Notes: generated by a model from the sequence alone, not told the origin. 64,000 nt of DNA from Candidatus Nitrotoga arctica (GCF_918378365.1 NZ_OU912926.1:3237052-3301051); one strand, 5' to 3'. Shown: positions 9,611 to 19,619, numbered from the stretch's first letter. Made by a program: numbers and translations.

Positions 9611-10798
9611 TTAACCTGCCACGCGCAATACAAGTCCCTTGAGATATGCGCCTTCCGGAAATTCCAATAATATCGGGTGATCCGGCGCGGCGTGCAGTTT
9701 GCGTATGATATGCGCAGTCACTCCGGCATCCAAGGCGGCACCGGCAATAATTTTCTGAAACAGGTCATCGTTTATGCCGCTGGAACATGAATAGGTGGCG
9801 AGCATTCCTCCCGGTCTAAGCAGCTTGAAGCCTAACAGGTTAATATCCTTGTAGCCGCGCGCGGCTTTTTCGGCGAAGGCGGCGGTGGGCGCGAATTTGG
9901 GTGGATCAAGGATAATCAGGTCAAATTTTCGGTTCTGGTCACGCAGTTTGCGCAGTGCCTGGAACACGTCGTCGCATTGCCATTCAGCGCGACTGGCATC
10001 GAGTCCATTACGTTCCACATTGCGCTGTGCCAGTTGCAGTGCTTCATTCGAAGAATCAATTGATAGCACTGATTTCGCGCCGCCGCGCAGTGCATACAGC
10101 GAGAAACCGCCGCTGTAGCAAAAACAATTCAGAACATCCTTGTCTTGCGCCAGTGTTCCAATCAGTTCGCGGTTGTCGCGCTGGTCGAGATAAAAGCCCG
10201 TCTTCTGCCCGTGTGCTACATCCACGGCAAAGTGCAGGCTGTGTTCCACAATGGTTAAAGATTCGGGCAAGTTGCCATATAGAACGTTATTGCGTTCCGG
10301 CAAGCCTTCTAATGCACGTGAATCAGAATCAGAACGCTCATAAATGCAAACTGGATTGCACATCTCTTGCAATATGTCGGCACAAGTGTCGCGCCAGCGT
10401 TCCGCTCCCGCACTGCCAATTTGTATAACCAATACATCGCCATATTGATCTACTACCAACCCGGGCAGACCATCGGATTCGCCATGAATCAGGCGCAGGC
10501 CAGTGCTGTGTTGCGCCAATTTGAGATCTTTGCGCAATGTCAGTGCATGGGTGATTTTCGTGCGGAAAAAATCTGCGTTAATGCTTTGCTCCGCGTGCCA
10601 TGACCATGCTCGCGCAGCAATTTGTGAATGTGCATTGTATGCGGCATGGGCGAGAAAAGCGCCTTGTGTTGAGTATATCTGTACCGTGTCACCATCAGCA
10701 GGTGAACCTTCCACACGTTTAATTGCCCCGGAAAATATCCAGGGGTGACGGCGCAGAAGGGATTTCTCCCTCCCCTCCTTAAGAATAATTTTATTCAT
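9611..10798 (-). CDS. rlmI: 23S rRNA (cytosine1962-C5)-methyltransferase RlmI
   Basis: 395-residue class I SAM-dependent methyltransferase. An N-terminal PUA domain (GREKSLLRRHPWIFSGAIKRV) is followed by an RlmI-type central domain with KTGFYLDQRDNR. The Rossmann fold has SAM motif I near NCFCYSGGFSLYALRGGA, the DPPKF motif (LIILDPPKFAP) and YSCSSG with the catalytic cysteine region. It adds a methyl group to C1962 of 23S rRNA. Its ATG overlaps the xerC stop by 4 bp. Confidence 0.93.
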   Translation of the reverse strand: MNKIILKEGREKSLLRRHPWIFSGAIKRVEGSPADGDTVQIYSTQGAFLAHAAYNAHSQIAARAWSWHAEQSINADFFRTKITHALTLRKDLKLAQHSTGLRLIHGESDGLPGLVVDQYGDVLVIQIGSAGAERWRDTCADILQEMCNPVCIYERSDSDSRALEGLPERNNVLYGNLPESLTIVEHSLHFAVDVAHGQKTGFYLDQRDNRELIGTLAQDKDVLNCFCYSGGFSLYALRGGAKSVLSIDSSNEALQLAQRNVERNGLDASRAEWQCDDVFQALRKLRDQNRKFDLIILDPPKFAPTAAFAEKAARGYKDINLLGFKLLRPGGMLATYSCSSGINDDLFQKIIAGAALDAGVTAHIIRKLHAAPDHPILLEFPEGAYLKGLVLRVAG

Positions 10799-11715
10799 AA
10801 GGTTTTCTTTTTGGCCCGCGGATGCGCTGCATCGTAAATTTTACTGAGGTATTGGAAATCAAGATGGGTGTATACCTGCGTAGTAGAAATGCTGGTATGG
10901 CCGAGCATTTCTTGAACTGCCCGTAAATCTCCGCTTGATTGCAGCACATGTGAGGCGAACGAATGGCGCAACAAGTGTGGGTGAACGCCGCTGGAGATGC
11001 CCTGTTTGATGCCCCAGCCTGACATGCGTAGTTGTACCGCGCGCGAACCAATGCGGCTACCATTGCGGTTTACGAACAGCGCCGTTTCATCCCGTTTAGC
11101 CAACTGTCCGCGCAGCGCCAGCCAAGCTTGCAGCGCGGAGATCGCATAGCTGCCCAACGGTACGATGCGCGTCTTGGCGCCTTTACCGATAACGCGTACA
11201 GCTGCGTCTGCAAAGTCAAGTGCAACAGGATCGAGACTGACCAGCTCTGCCAAGCGCAGGCCAGAAGAATAAAATAACTCAAACATCGCTTTGTCGCGCA
11301 CCGCTAGAATGTCGCCTGTTGTGGGTAACTCCACCATGCGCACAGCTTCGTCCGGGGAAAGTGCATGTGGCAGATTGCGCGCCGATTTGGGCGCACGCAG
11401 CCCGATGCACGGATTATCTTTGAACTGGTGGTCGCGTATTAGATAAAAATAAAAGGTACGCCATGCCGACAGCATGCGCGCCAAACTCTTGCCACCCAAA
11501 CCGCTACCATGCAATTGTGCTACGAAACGGCGAATTTGATGGTTTTTAAGTTCGTTTAGTGGTGTAACACCAGCAAGTTTAAACAAACGGCGAATATCGC
11601 GAGAATAATTTTCCGCAGTCAGTGGGGAGTAACGGCGCTCGTTACGCAGATGGTCGAGAAATCCGTGCATTGCAACTTGGTTGAAAGTGGCAGCCTGCGC
11701 GGTACTGTTTATCAT
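10795..11715 (-). CDS. xerC: Tyrosine recombinase XerC
   Basis: 306-residue site-specific recombinase that, with XerD, resolves chromosome dimers at dif. The catalytic set is complete: R154 (SGLRLAEL), K178 (GKGAKTR), H247 and R250 (HPHLLRHSFASH), H273 (LGHTSISTTQ) and the nucleophile Y282 (VYTHLD). An N-terminal SAM-like domain starts near residue 16. It sits in the conserved dapF-DUF484-xerC order seen in many proteobacteria, which argues for XerC rather than a phage integrase. Confidence 0.95.
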   Translation of the reverse strand: MINSTAQAATFNQVAMHGFLDHLRNERRYSPLTAENYSRDIRRLFKLAGVTPLNELKNHQIRRFVAQLHGSGLGGKSLARMLSAWRTFYFYLIRDHQFKDNPCIGLRAPKSARNLPHALSPDEAVRMVELPTTGDILAVRDKAMFELFYSSGLRLAELVSLDPVALDFADAAVRVIGKGAKTRIVPLGSYAISALQAWLALRGQLAKRDETALFVNRNGSRIGSRAVQLRMSGWGIKQGISSGVHPHLLRHSFASHVLQSSGDLRAVQEMLGHTSISTTQVYTHLDFQYLSKIYDAAHPRAKKKTL

Positions 11716-11719
11716 CGCT

Positions 11720-12340
11720 TTATAGTGAGGGGCGTAGCGCGCTACTCACAATTTCCGCAATACGCTGCAGAAACAAAGTACCCATACCGGGATAAAAGCG
11801 CTGCGCATCTTCACTAGCCAATATTAATAGACCAATGGATTGTTCATCCGCCCGCAGCGGTAAATAAGCAAACGAATGCAAATGAACCGCGCTTTCGCCA
11901 AACCAGGCCAAAGTTTCATGAAGAGCGTGATGAACACAGACGGGTTGCAGTTGCTGGTCCACAAAGGCAAGTACTTCCAAGCTGGGCGGCAATCCTTTCC
12001 AAATGTGCAACACAACATGTGGCACGGCAAAAATTTCACGCAAATTCTGCGTAATGACATTCTGCAAATTCATCAGGTCACGCACGCCAAATAACGCGAG
12101 GGTGAATTGATGTACTTTTTGCTGTAATGAGTCGTTGTCCTGAGCAAGCATTACCATCTCGTGCAGTTTTTTTTCCAGGTTTTTGTTCTGCTCACGCAGA
12201 GTCAGTAACTGCCGCTCACTTAATGAAATGGTGCGTCCGCTGTAAGGATGTGGGATAGTGACTTCCGCCAACATATCGGCATGATCTTCAAAGAACTGTG
12301 GATTATTTTGTAAATATAGTGCGATGTCTGCGGATTTCAT
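11720..12340 (-). CDS. DUF484 family protein
   Basis: 206 residues with the DUF484 signature: an N-terminal IALYLQNNPQFFEDHADML segment, IPHPYSGRTISLSERQ, a coiled-coil stretch around 48-75 and a GAF-like C-terminal domain. Its function is not established. It lies 4 bp before xerC and 9 bp after dapF, the usual neighbours, so it is probably co-transcribed with them. Confidence 0.9.
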   Translation of the reverse strand: MKSADIALYLQNNPQFFEDHADMLAEVTIPHPYSGRTISLSERQLLTLREQNKNLEKKLHEMVMLAQDNDSLQQKVHQFTLALFGVRDLMNLQNVITQNLREIFAVPHVVLHIWKGLPPSLEVLAFVDQQLQPVCVHHALHETLAWFGESAVHLHSFAYLPLRADEQSIGLLILASEDAQRFYPGMGTLFLQRIAEIVSSALRPSL

Positions 12341-12349
12341 GTCGTCCTC

Positions 12350-13180
12350 TTATAAATTTATTTCGCCTTCAAATACGGCAATCGCTGGTCCGGTCATAAA
12401 TACCGGTGTGCCGTTTCCGGCCCAAGCTATGTTCAACACCCCACCGCGCGTGGCAACATTCACCCGCGCGTCCAACAGGCCGCGACGGATGCCGGTTACC
12501 ACTGCGGCGCACGCGCCAGTGCCGCAGGACAGAGTTTCACCAGCGCCGCGTTCATACACGCGTAATTTGATGTGTTTACGATCCACTATCTGCATGAAGC
12601 CTGCATTCACTCGTTGCGAAAAACGCGGGTGACGCTCCATGAGCGCTCCCTGTGTAGCGACTGGTGCATGTTCCACATCAGTTACCACCTGTATCGCATG
12701 TGGATTACCCATCGATAGTGCAGTAATCTGCACTGTCTCGCCTGCTACTTCTAGCGTTTGGATCACAGCATCGCTACTGCCAAGGAATGGAATGCGTGCA
12801 GCCTCGAAAATCGGCGCGCCCATGTTTACGGTAATTTGACCATTGTCCTCAAGGCGCGGGGTAATCAGTCCATTTTTTGTTTCTACCACGATTTCACGCT
12901 TATGTGTCAGTTTGTGATCGTGTACAAAGCGCATAAAGCAGCGCGCGCCATTGCCGCATTGTTCCACCTCGCCGCCATCCGCATTGAAGATGCGATAACG
13001 AAAATCCGCATCGGGATGCTGTGCACTTTCCACTAGCAGGATTTGATCACAGCCCACGCCAAAGTGTCGGTCGGCTAATAGGCGCAGCTGCTCCGGTGTA
13101 AGCTGGATGCGCTGGCGCAACCCATTGAGGACTACGAAATCATTACCGGCACCGTGCATCTTGGTGAATTTTAATCTCAT
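12350..13180 (-). CDS. dapF: Diaminopimelate epimerase
   Basis: 276-residue cofactor-free racemase converting LL- to meso-diaminopimelate for lysine and peptidoglycan synthesis. The two catalytic cysteines are visible: C75 in EQCGNGARC and C219 in LSCGTGACA. The start at 13180 ([14 protein letters not shown]) fits the family; the frame is open to 13207 but those residues are not conserved. It heads the dapF-DUF484-xerC-rlmI run. Confidence 0.97.
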   Translation of the reverse strand: MRLKFTKMHGAGNDFVVLNGLRQRIQLTPEQLRLLADRHFGVGCDQILLVESAQHPDADFRYRIFNADGGEVEQCGNGARCFMRFVHDHKLTHKREIVVETKNGLITPRLEDNGQITVNMGAPIFEAARIPFLGSSDAVIQTLEVAGETVQITALSMGNPHAIQVVTDVEHAPVATQGALMERHPRFSQRVNAGFMQIVDRKHIKLRVYERGAGETLSCGTGACAAVVTGIRRGLLDARVNVATRGGVLNIAWAGNGTPVFMTGPAIAVFEGEINL

Positions 13181-13292
13181 CTCTTCATCCAATGCATAAA
13201 GCACCACATTTAAAAAATTTTATCTGAACCAGGGTTGGTAAAAATCTTAATTGAACTACGAATTACCCCCGTAGGCTTGCGTAATTTTAGTG

Positions 13293-14087
13293 CTAAATAA
13301 ATTTTATTAGCAAATGTGTCCCTAGTACCAGCATCAGTATTGCGAAAAGTTTGCGCAATAGCCCAATCTTCATGCGATGTACCGTCTTTGCGCCAAGCGG
13401 CGCAGTAATAACGCTGGCAAGTACGATCCACAATAACGACGGTAAGTACACGAACCCCAGGTTAGGAGAGGGTAGTGTATGGGAACTAAGGCCAGTAACA
13501 ATATAGCCGGTTGTGCCACCTATGGCGACTGGAAAACCGATCGCTGCAGAGGTACCAATTGCATTGCGTATTGGCACATTGCACCAAATTAGAAACGGGA
13601 CTACAACCGTACCACCGCCGATAGATACTAGGCTGCTGATCCAGCCGGTGAACATGCCCGTCAGCGTCATGCCGGTCATGCCGGGTAATTGACGTGAGGC
13701 TTGCGGACGTAATTCAAACAGAATTTGAATTGCTGCAAAATATACAAATAAAGCAAAAAATATTCCTAGTCTACGCGGCGAAACATATGCGGCGCATAGT
13801 GCACCCAGGGCTGTTCCGAACAAAATGCCGGGAGTCATGGTACGAACCACAACCCAGTTCACCGCACCATGCTGGTGATGTTTGCGCATGCTGGCGAGGG
13901 ACGTGAACAGAATGGTTGCCATAGAAGTACCGAGCGCCAAATGCATGATATAGGGGGCAGGGAAGTGCTGCATTTTGAACAGTATCAGCAATACGGGTAC
14001 TAAAATGGTTCCGCCACCAATGCCGAACATTCCACTAAATAGCCCAACCAATGCACCCAGCGCGAGATAGGCGAAAGCCCATTCCAT
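13293..14087 (-). CDS. TauE/SafE family permease (sulfite exporter family)
   Basis: 264-residue membrane protein with about eight hydrophobic helices and the duplicated glycine-rich motif of the family: GLFSGMFGIGGGTILVP near residues 15-31 and GWISSLVSIGGGTVVVP in the second half. Members move sulfite, sulfonates or other organic anions across the inner membrane; the substrate here is unknown. It starts one base after the EVE gene stop, so the two are likely co-transcribed. Confidence 0.88.
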   Translation of the reverse strand: MEWAFAYLALGALVGLFSGMFGIGGGTILVPVLLILFKMQHFPAPYIMHLALGTSMATILFTSLASMRKHHQHGAVNWVVVRTMTPGILFGTALGALCAAYVSPRRLGIFFALFVYFAAIQILFELRPQASRQLPGMTGMTLTGMFTGWISSLVSIGGGTVVVPFLIWCNVPIRNAIGTSAAIGFPVAIGGTTGYIVTGLSSHTLPSPNLGFVYLPSLLWIVLASVITAPLGAKTVHRMKIGLLRKLFAILMLVLGTHLLIKFI

Positions 14088-14088
14088 A

Positions 14089-14553
14089 TTAATCGCGTAC
14101 CAGATGCTTCAGAATGAACCTCCACTCGGCGGGATCAACCGGTGTGATGGACAATCGATTGCCACGTTGCAAAACGCGCATGCCTTCCAATTGTGGATGG
14201 CGGCGCAGCTCTGCCAATGAAATGGGTTCAATCTTCTTTACCCATTGCACATCTACATTAAACCACCGCGGCGTTTCCTGCGTGGCCTTGGGATCAAAAT
14301 ATTTGCTATTGCGGTCGAACTGAGTTGCATCGGGATAAGCAGGGCTGGAAACGCGCGCGATGCCCGCGATGCCGGGCACAGCGCAATTGGAATGATAGAA
14401 AAGCACCGCGTCGCCTTTGCACATCTGATCGCGCATGAAGTTACGCGCCTGATAGTTACGAACACCGTACCATGCCACGGTCTGGTCAGGCAGGTTAGCG
14501 AGGTCATCTATGCTGACGTCGCTCGGTTCAGACTTCATTAGCCAATAACGCAC
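14089..14553 (-). CDS. EVE domain protein
   Basis: 154-residue stand-alone EVE domain (PUA-like fold), starting MRYWLMKSEPSDVSIDDL, with VAWYGVRNYQARNFMRD, GDAVLFYHSNC and PGIAGIARV. It is related to human THYN1. EVE domains bind modified bases in DNA or RNA; the exact role of the stand-alone bacterial form is not settled. It precedes the TauE-type permease. Confidence 0.9.
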   Translation of the reverse strand: MRYWLMKSEPSDVSIDDLANLPDQTVAWYGVRNYQARNFMRDQMCKGDAVLFYHSNCAVPGIAGIARVSSPAYPDATQFDRNSKYFDPKATQETPRWFNVDVQWVKKIEPISLAELRRHPQLEGMRVLQRGNRLSITPVDPAEWRFILKHLVRD

Positions 14554-14722
14554 GTTATTCCATTTCTAATTCAAATAAAGTGAATCATTCTGTGAGCGTG
14601 TTCCGGAGGAAACGATAGCTTGATAGAAGTCTAGAGGCGGCTCTCACCAGTCACCTTTTTAGCCACTGACCACCACAGTCAGTCAAGTTGCGCTTACGCG
14701 CAACGCGCTATGCTTGGCACAC

Positions 14723-14753
14723 GATAAAAAAATAATGCGGCATAAGCCGCATT
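14723..14753 (-). terminator. Terminator of 6S RNA
   Basis: Minus-strand hairpin AATGCGGC/GCCGCATT (14734-14741 with 14746-14753, loop of four) followed by a run of T. It closes the 6S RNA transcription unit. Confidence 0.85.
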
Positions 14754-14761
14754 TAAAATAA

Positions 14762-14940
14762 AGACCCCCGCCTGTGCCGTTGACCCAACATCTTGAACCT
14801 GGGTTCAAGAGAGCCGGTTCCCAGTTACATCAGGTACATCCGCAAGGGATGCGCACAACAGTAACATTAAGGGTCACGACCTAAGCAAAGCTTATTGGTC
14901 CAAAGAATTATGAGCCTGACAAACACCGCAGGGGAAACCT
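14762..14940 (-). ncRNA. ssrS: 6S RNA
   Basis: No protein frame here, but the minus strand carries 6S RNA landmarks. These are CCCCTGCGGTG near the 5' end pairing with GGCGGGGG at the 3' end, the long central region, and the conserved CTTGAACC-GGTTCAAG hairpin near the 3' side (about 14798-14812). It lies directly downstream of zapA, as in many proteobacteria, and is followed by an intrinsic terminator. 6S RNA mimics an open promoter and sequesters sigma70 RNA polymerase in stationary phase. Both ends are approximate. Confidence 0.87.
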
Positions 14941-14953
14941 AAAACAACTCATC

Positions 14954-15253
14954 TTATTCAGTCAGTACCGCATCGATAGTTGCCTCCATACGTTCCATTC
15001 TACGCTTAAATTCACTCATGTCAAAACCAGAACCGAGACGTGTGGTCAGTAGTTCATGAGCAATATTCAAGGCAGACATGATTGCGATACGCTCGATCGT
15101 AATGATCTTACCAATATCACGAATCTCATGCATTTTCTTATCAAGATAAGCGACCGCATCAAGCAATTCTGGGCGTTCCACTTCCGAGCAGACGACGCGG
15201 AACTCCCGGTCGAGGATCGTGACATTAAGCGTTCTTGCACTCTCACTGCTCAT
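14954..15253 (-). CDS. zapA: Cell division protein ZapA
   Basis: 99-residue FtsZ-ring-associated protein. The N-terminal part (TLNVTILDREFRVVCSEVERPELLDAVAYLDKKM, read in two pieces) is the ZapA fold, followed by a C-terminal coiled coil after IMSALNIAHELL. It promotes bundling of FtsZ filaments at midcell. It starts 2 bp after the ZapB-like gene, and 6S RNA follows. Confidence 0.93.
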   Translation of the reverse strand: MSSESARTLNVTILDREFRVVCSEVERPELLDAVAYLDKKMHEIRDIGKIITIERIAIMSALNIAHELLTTRLGSGFDMSEFKRRMERMEATIDAVLTE

Positions 15254-15255
15254 GT

Positions 15256-15450
15256 TTATTCTTCAGGTAATTGCGCCAGCAGTCGTTCCAAACGCGACTT
15301 GACAGAGTCAATCTTGTCGTGGCATTGACGGCCTTGGCTCAGCGCTTGAGCCAATTCTTTACGCAGATGATGGTTTTCTTCGCGCAAACGTATAGTCAAT
15401 TGCACCAATTGAGCCAACTTGCTTTCCAATACGTCTAATTCTGCTTGCAT
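15256..15450 (-). CDS. ZapB-like small coiled-coil protein
   Basis: 64 residues, almost entirely coiled coil (heptads through LESKLAQLVQLTIRLREENH and later leucines). It matches the small TIGR02449/ZapB-like proteins often found before zapA. It is probably a division-ring accessory factor, judged by size, coil and position. No catalytic motif is visible. Confidence 0.78.
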   Translation of the reverse strand: MQAELDVLESKLAQLVQLTIRLREENHHLRKELAQALSQGRQCHDKIDSVKSRLERLLAQLPEE

Positions 15451-15641
15451 GAAGCGAACTATAGTTTAAAAAAACCTGACCAGTCAAATGAATAGCCAAC
15501 AATAATTTTAAATTGCCCCGTCAATGGCCGGTTTAACGTACGCGCTCTATCGCCACCTTCCAACCATAGTTTCTTCTTTCATCATCAGTGGATGACTGCA
15601 AGTCACACTAGTTGTGCTTCAGTCCTCAACGCAACCTATTA

Positions 15642-16241
15642 TTATTCCCCCCACCGCTTCACTAACCTATGCTCCACTCCCAGGTGGTCAAGTATCTTTG
15701 CCACCACAAAATCTACCAAATCTTGCACACTTTTCGGGTGATAATAAAAGCCCGGATTGGGCGGCAAAATGACCGCACCAGCGTGACTAAGCTTAAGCAT
15801 ATTTTCCAGATGGATGGCGGAAAACGGTGTTTCACGCGGCACTAAAATCAACGGACGCTTTTCCTTTAGCATAACATCGGCTGCACGGGTGATGAGGTCG
15901 TCGCTTAACCCCGCCGCCACCGCTGCCAGCGTACCCATAGTACAGGGGCAAATTACCATCGCGTCGCCAGGATTAGAGCCTGAAGCCATGGGTGCAAACC
16001 AGTCATCGCGCCCAAACACGCGCAGTTCGCCACTGACTTTGCCGAGTCGTTCCGCCAATATTTTTTCCGCATCTTGCGGACGGTTGGGCAACACAAAATC
16101 CAACTCTTGTTTGGCGACTATTTGTGCCGCTTGGGAATAAACCAGGTACACGCGCTGACCGTCTTGCAGCAGGCACTCCAGTAGTCGCATGGCGTAAGGT
16201 AAGCCGGATGCGCCGGTTAGAGCGAGTACAATAGTTTTCAT
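15642..16241 (-). CDS. ubiX: Flavin prenyltransferase UbiX
   Basis: 199-residue flavoprotein making the prenylated FMN cofactor for UbiD decarboxylases. It begins MKTIVLALTGASGLPYAMRL (flavin phosphate loop) and keeps CPCTMGTLAAVAAGLSDDL, PLILVPRETPFS and PPNPGFYYHP. A TTG five codons upstream is a less likely start. The partner ubiD lies in this window at 41869. The ubiX-ubiD pair fits ubiquinone synthesis. Confidence 0.95.
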   Translation of the reverse strand: MKTIVLALTGASGLPYAMRLLECLLQDGQRVYLVYSQAAQIVAKQELDFVLPNRPQDAEKILAERLGKVSGELRVFGRDDWFAPMASGSNPGDAMVICPCTMGTLAAVAAGLSDDLITRAADVMLKEKRPLILVPRETPFSAIHLENMLKLSHAGAVILPPNPGFYYHPKSVQDLVDFVVAKILDHLGVEHRLVKRWGE

Positions 16242-16483
16242 GTGCTTTTCACTCAATTATTTTGGGTACTTCGAGCTCAATGTTTGATTCATCCAGATAA
16301 TGTGCTGCGATCAGCCGGGCACAGAAATAATTTTGTTACACGATAGCGGCACTTCACTCAACATTTTGCCGCTGCTTGCGAATGACAGCTTTGCCCGCTA
16401 CACCACCTTGCCATAGTGTGACGGTGATCCATGTAATGCAGAACACCCGAGCAAAAGACGATCCAATCGCCTAACTTTATGGG

Positions 16484-17635
16484 TACTAGTATAACAACCC
16501 ATTAATTACAAAACATAATGTCTAGCCATTTTTGTATCTGCATCCTGCCGAGTGAACGTCCACTCAATGCCACGTTGCTCCATGTTACGGCGCAACTGCC
16601 AAGCATTCACTTCGGCGGTGAGCGTAACACGGTCTGGCAGGCGTCGATCAAGGCACTGGCGGTCAAGAATACCGATTTCGATTTCAGCCATGTTGAGCCA
16701 ACTGGCATGTTTCGGCGTGTAGTGAAAGACTACACGTCGCAGCAGTGCCTTTGCTTCCTTGGCACCGAGCACTTCCTCGAAGCACTTGCGAAAGTGGGTG
16801 TTGAGATTGTCCATCACCAGATGGATACGCTGCGCCGTGACATAAACCTGCTTGTGATCACGACCGTCCGCCGACCTCCTTTTGGCTCGACCGCCACGAA
16901 CAGGTTGCAAGTACCGGCGCGGACATACTCGTAATCCTGCTTCGCGGACGAGTTGGGCTGGGTTGGCAAAGGGGGCCGCGTATCCTTGAGCAGCTGCTTG
17001 CTCTTCTCGTCCAAACAGACCACGGGTTCTTCCGCCCGGAACGGACGGGCATAAAGATCGAGCAGGTCATACATTCGCTGCCGGTATTCTTCGGTCAAAG
17101 CGCCAATGCACCACATCACCTTGCACCATGGCTTGAGACAGTTTTTTTTAGCAGCCGGCGAATAGTCTCGCGGCTGATCGGACCAATATCCGCCTGCCTC
17201 TGCGCTGCCTGTTCCAGCAACTCGAGCGTCCAGCGCCTGGCACCTTCCGGCGGCTCCGAGCAGGCCAGAGCGGTAATCTTCGCCTCGACGTCGGTAGCAA
17301 ACTGCCGAGGCTTGCCGGGACGCGCGACATCGCACAGTGCATATTCGGCACCATCCTCCAGATATGCGCTTCGTGTCCGCCAGATGGCGGTTCGTCCAAC
17401 GCCGAGAACTGCCATGATCTGGGCTTCGGGGATCCCGCGATCAAGGGCAGATAAAATATGTGCCCGATTGACTTCTCGGGCATGGTGCAAACCCTTTGTA
17501 CGATATGTCTCGATCAACTCACGATCCTCGTCGGTAAGATACAGTTCAGTCTGTCGCATGGCAGGCTCCTCATCATGGGGTGGGTATGCGACAGTATAAT
17601 ATATGTTTCGTTATTTATGAGTTTAGATACTAGTA
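16484..17635 (-). mobile_element. IS630-family insertion sequence, defective
   Basis: A 1152-bp element bounded by TACTAGTAT at 16484 and its reverse complement ending at 17635. The ends remain alignable for about 40 bp as imperfect inverted repeats, and TA at each edge fits the TA target duplication of the IS630/Tc1 group. It encodes a disrupted IS630 transposase on the minus strand and sits between ubiX and rapZ. Confidence 0.85.
16506..17559 (-). pseudogene. IS630 family transposase, disrupted in two places
   Basis: Three overlapping frames together give an IS630 transposase. The first (from 17559) has the N-terminal helix-turn-helix and ends at RRLLKKT. The second resumes at LKKNCLKPWCKVMW through the first catalytic Asp (VVCLDEKSKQLL). 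The third has the second Asp (LVMDNLNTH) and the Glu (HASWLNMAEIEI). The first switch is at a run of eight A and is a -1 shift, possibly programmed slippage as in some IS630 members. At the second, residues expected between VVIT and the MDN motif are missing and the frame changes. This looks like a true deletion, so the element is probably inactive unless complemented. Confidence 0.85.
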
Positions 17636-17802
17636 GCAACATGATTATTGAATATCATGAATGGCAAGGCTAAGCAACATCCCGTCATTCCCGACCAAAA
17701 TACATTCAGTGGGTTTAAATCAACGTACTCTAAGAAGCCTGGATTTGCTCCTGCACGGAACTGACAGTTACTGTAATGAAATGTGTCATAAATTACACAA
17801 AA

Positions 17803-18672
17803 TCAATAAGTGTTACCTAATTCGCGGTGACGCAACAGCACTTGCTGTTGCAATTTAAAACAACGAGCAAGCTTTTCCACCAAGTACACCGAGCGATGTT
17901 GACCACCTGTACACCCAATGGCAACGGTGAGATAGCTGCGGTTATCAGCGATGAAACAGGGTAGCCACCTCTCGACAAAACTGCGGATGTCTTCGCACAT
18001 TTGTTGTACATTTTGGTTGCGTTCGAGAAACTCAATTACCGCCGCATCGCGTCCAGTTAGTGGCCGCAGCACGGGATCGTAATGTGGATTGGGTAGGCAG
18101 CGCACGTCGAACACCAAGTCAGCATCGAGCGGAATACCATTCTTAAAACCGAACGATTGGAACAGTAAAGTAATGCGTGCACGGTCAACACCCTTAAAAT
18201 CTTTGACCCATGCACGCAAGGCATTGGCGCCGAGCTCACTGGTATCAATACGATGGCCGATGTTGCTGATCTCGGCCAGCATTTCGCGCTCGAGTTGTAC
18301 GCATTCAGGCAAGGTAAGCCCTTCATTGGTCTGCGCCGGAGGTAGGGCATTACGCAGCGGATGACGGCGACGCGTTTCGGAAAAGCGTTTCACCAACGTA
18401 TCGGTCTGCGCGTCAAGGAAGAGCAAGTGCACATCTATACCCTGTTGCTTAAGCCGTTCAATATAGTGCGGCAGTTGTTTCACGCTATCACCGCTACGAA
18501 CGTCTATGCTGACAGCAATGCGTGTATTACCAGTCTGATGCAAATTTTCCACGAGGACCGGCAACAACGCAGCGGGCAGATTGTCCACACAATAGTAGCC
18601 GCTATCTTCCAGCGCCTTGAGCGCCACGCTTTTTCCAGAACCGGAGAGGCCGCTGATCAAAAATAATTGCAT
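17803..18672 (-). CDS. rapZ: RNase adapter protein RapZ
   Basis: 289-residue P-loop protein. Walker A is GLSGSGKS at residues 8-15, and the C-terminal domain holds [17 protein letters not shown]. In E. coli RapZ binds glucosamine-6-phosphate and guides RNase E to the small RNA GlmZ, tuning GlmS. In the ptsN-hprK-rapZ order of betaproteobacteria it may also link to PTS control. It starts 3 bp after hprK. Confidence 0.95.
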   Translation of the reverse strand: MQLFLISGLSGSGKSVALKALEDSGYYCVDNLPAALLPVLVENLHQTGNTRIAVSIDVRSGDSVKQLPHYIERLKQQGIDVHLLFLDAQTDTLVKRFSETRRRHPLRNALPPAQTNEGLTLPECVQLEREMLAEISNIGHRIDTSELGANALRAWVKDFKGVDRARITLLFQSFGFKNGIPLDADLVFDVRCLPNPHYDPVLRPLTGRDAAVIEFLERNQNVQQMCEDIRSFVERWLPCFIADNRSYLTVAIGCTGGQHRSVYLVEKLARCFKLQQQVLLRHRELGNTY

Positions 18673-18675
18673 GAT

Positions 18676-19614
18676 TTATTGTTCCTGCATTTGCTGCTCG
18701 TGACGGCTGATAAATTCTTGCATGCTGTCGATACCGCGTTGCTGTAGCACAAAATTGCGCGCTGCCGCTTCTACCAGCACCGCAAGGTTGCGCCCGGCCA
18801 TGACCGGGATGCTCACCGCACTAATCTTCACGCCAAGGATTTCTTCATGACTAGCCGCTAGCGGCAAGCGTTCCAGATGGGAAAGATCACCGCGTACAGG
18901 GCGATGCAGGTGGACAATGAGTTTTAAACTTTTTTTGCGTCGCACCGCGGTCTCGCCAAACATGGTGCGAATATTGAGCACACCCAACCCCCGCACTTCG
19001 AGGAAGTCACGCAACAATTCCGGGCAGCGCCCTTCCAGCGTTTCCGGAGAAATACGGTACAGCTCGGTAATATCGTCCGCCACTAAGCCGTTGCCGCGTG
19101 TAATAAGTTCAAGTCCCAGTTCACTCTTGCCTATGCCGCTATCACCCGTAACCAGCACCCCCACCCCCAATACGTCAAGAAACACGCCGTGGCGCGTGGT
19201 CGATTCCGCCAGCGCTTTGACAATGTAATGACGCACCAGCCACATCAAATGTACGCTGGGCAAAGGAGAACGGAACAACGGTGTATGTGTGCGATTAGCG
19301 TAAATGATCAACTCTTGCGGGATCTTATCCGTGCCAGCCACGATCAGGCATAACGTACCGCCACGTTCAAGTTGCATCAGCGCTTCTGCGAACGCGGCGG
19401 ATGAAAGTCCCTGAAGATGGTCGAGTTCGGTTTCACTCAATACCTGCACCCAATTCGGGTGGATCAAATTGAGGTGACCAATCAAACCATTGTTAGAGGC
19501 ACTGACTAAATCACTATCAAGTATCTTCGCAGCACCATTCGCTCCGGCTACCCAGCTCAATGCCAGCTGCTCCTGTTTGTCCTCAAACAACTGTTGGATA
19601 TTGACCTGTGCCAT
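18676..19614 (-). CDS. hprK: HPr kinase/phosphorylase
   Basis: 312-residue enzyme that phosphorylates and dephosphorylates the serine of HPr. The P loop is GDSGIGKS at 157-164, and H142 lies in the conserved RHGVF segment before it. The family C-terminal signature follows (EVRGLGVLNIRTMFGETAV, then KKSLKLIVHL). It lies 5 bp after ptsN. No HPr gene is seen next to rapZ, where the IS630 element sits instead. Confidence 0.95.
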   Translation of the reverse strand: MAQVNIQQLFEDKQEQLALSWVAGANGAAKILDSDLVSASNNGLIGHLNLIHPNWVQVLSETELDHLQGLSSAAFAEALMQLERGGTLCLIVAGTDKIPQELIIYANRTHTPLFRSPLPSVHLMWLVRHYIVKALAESTTRHGVFLDVLGVGVLVTGDSGIGKSELGLELITRGNGLVADDITELYRISPETLEGRCPELLRDFLEVRGLGVLNIRTMFGETAVRRKKSLKLIVHLHRPVRGDLSHLERLPLAASHEEILGVKISAVSIPVMAGRNLAVLVEAAARNFVLQQRGIDSMQEFISRHEQQMQEQ

Positions 19615-19619
19615 TTCTG

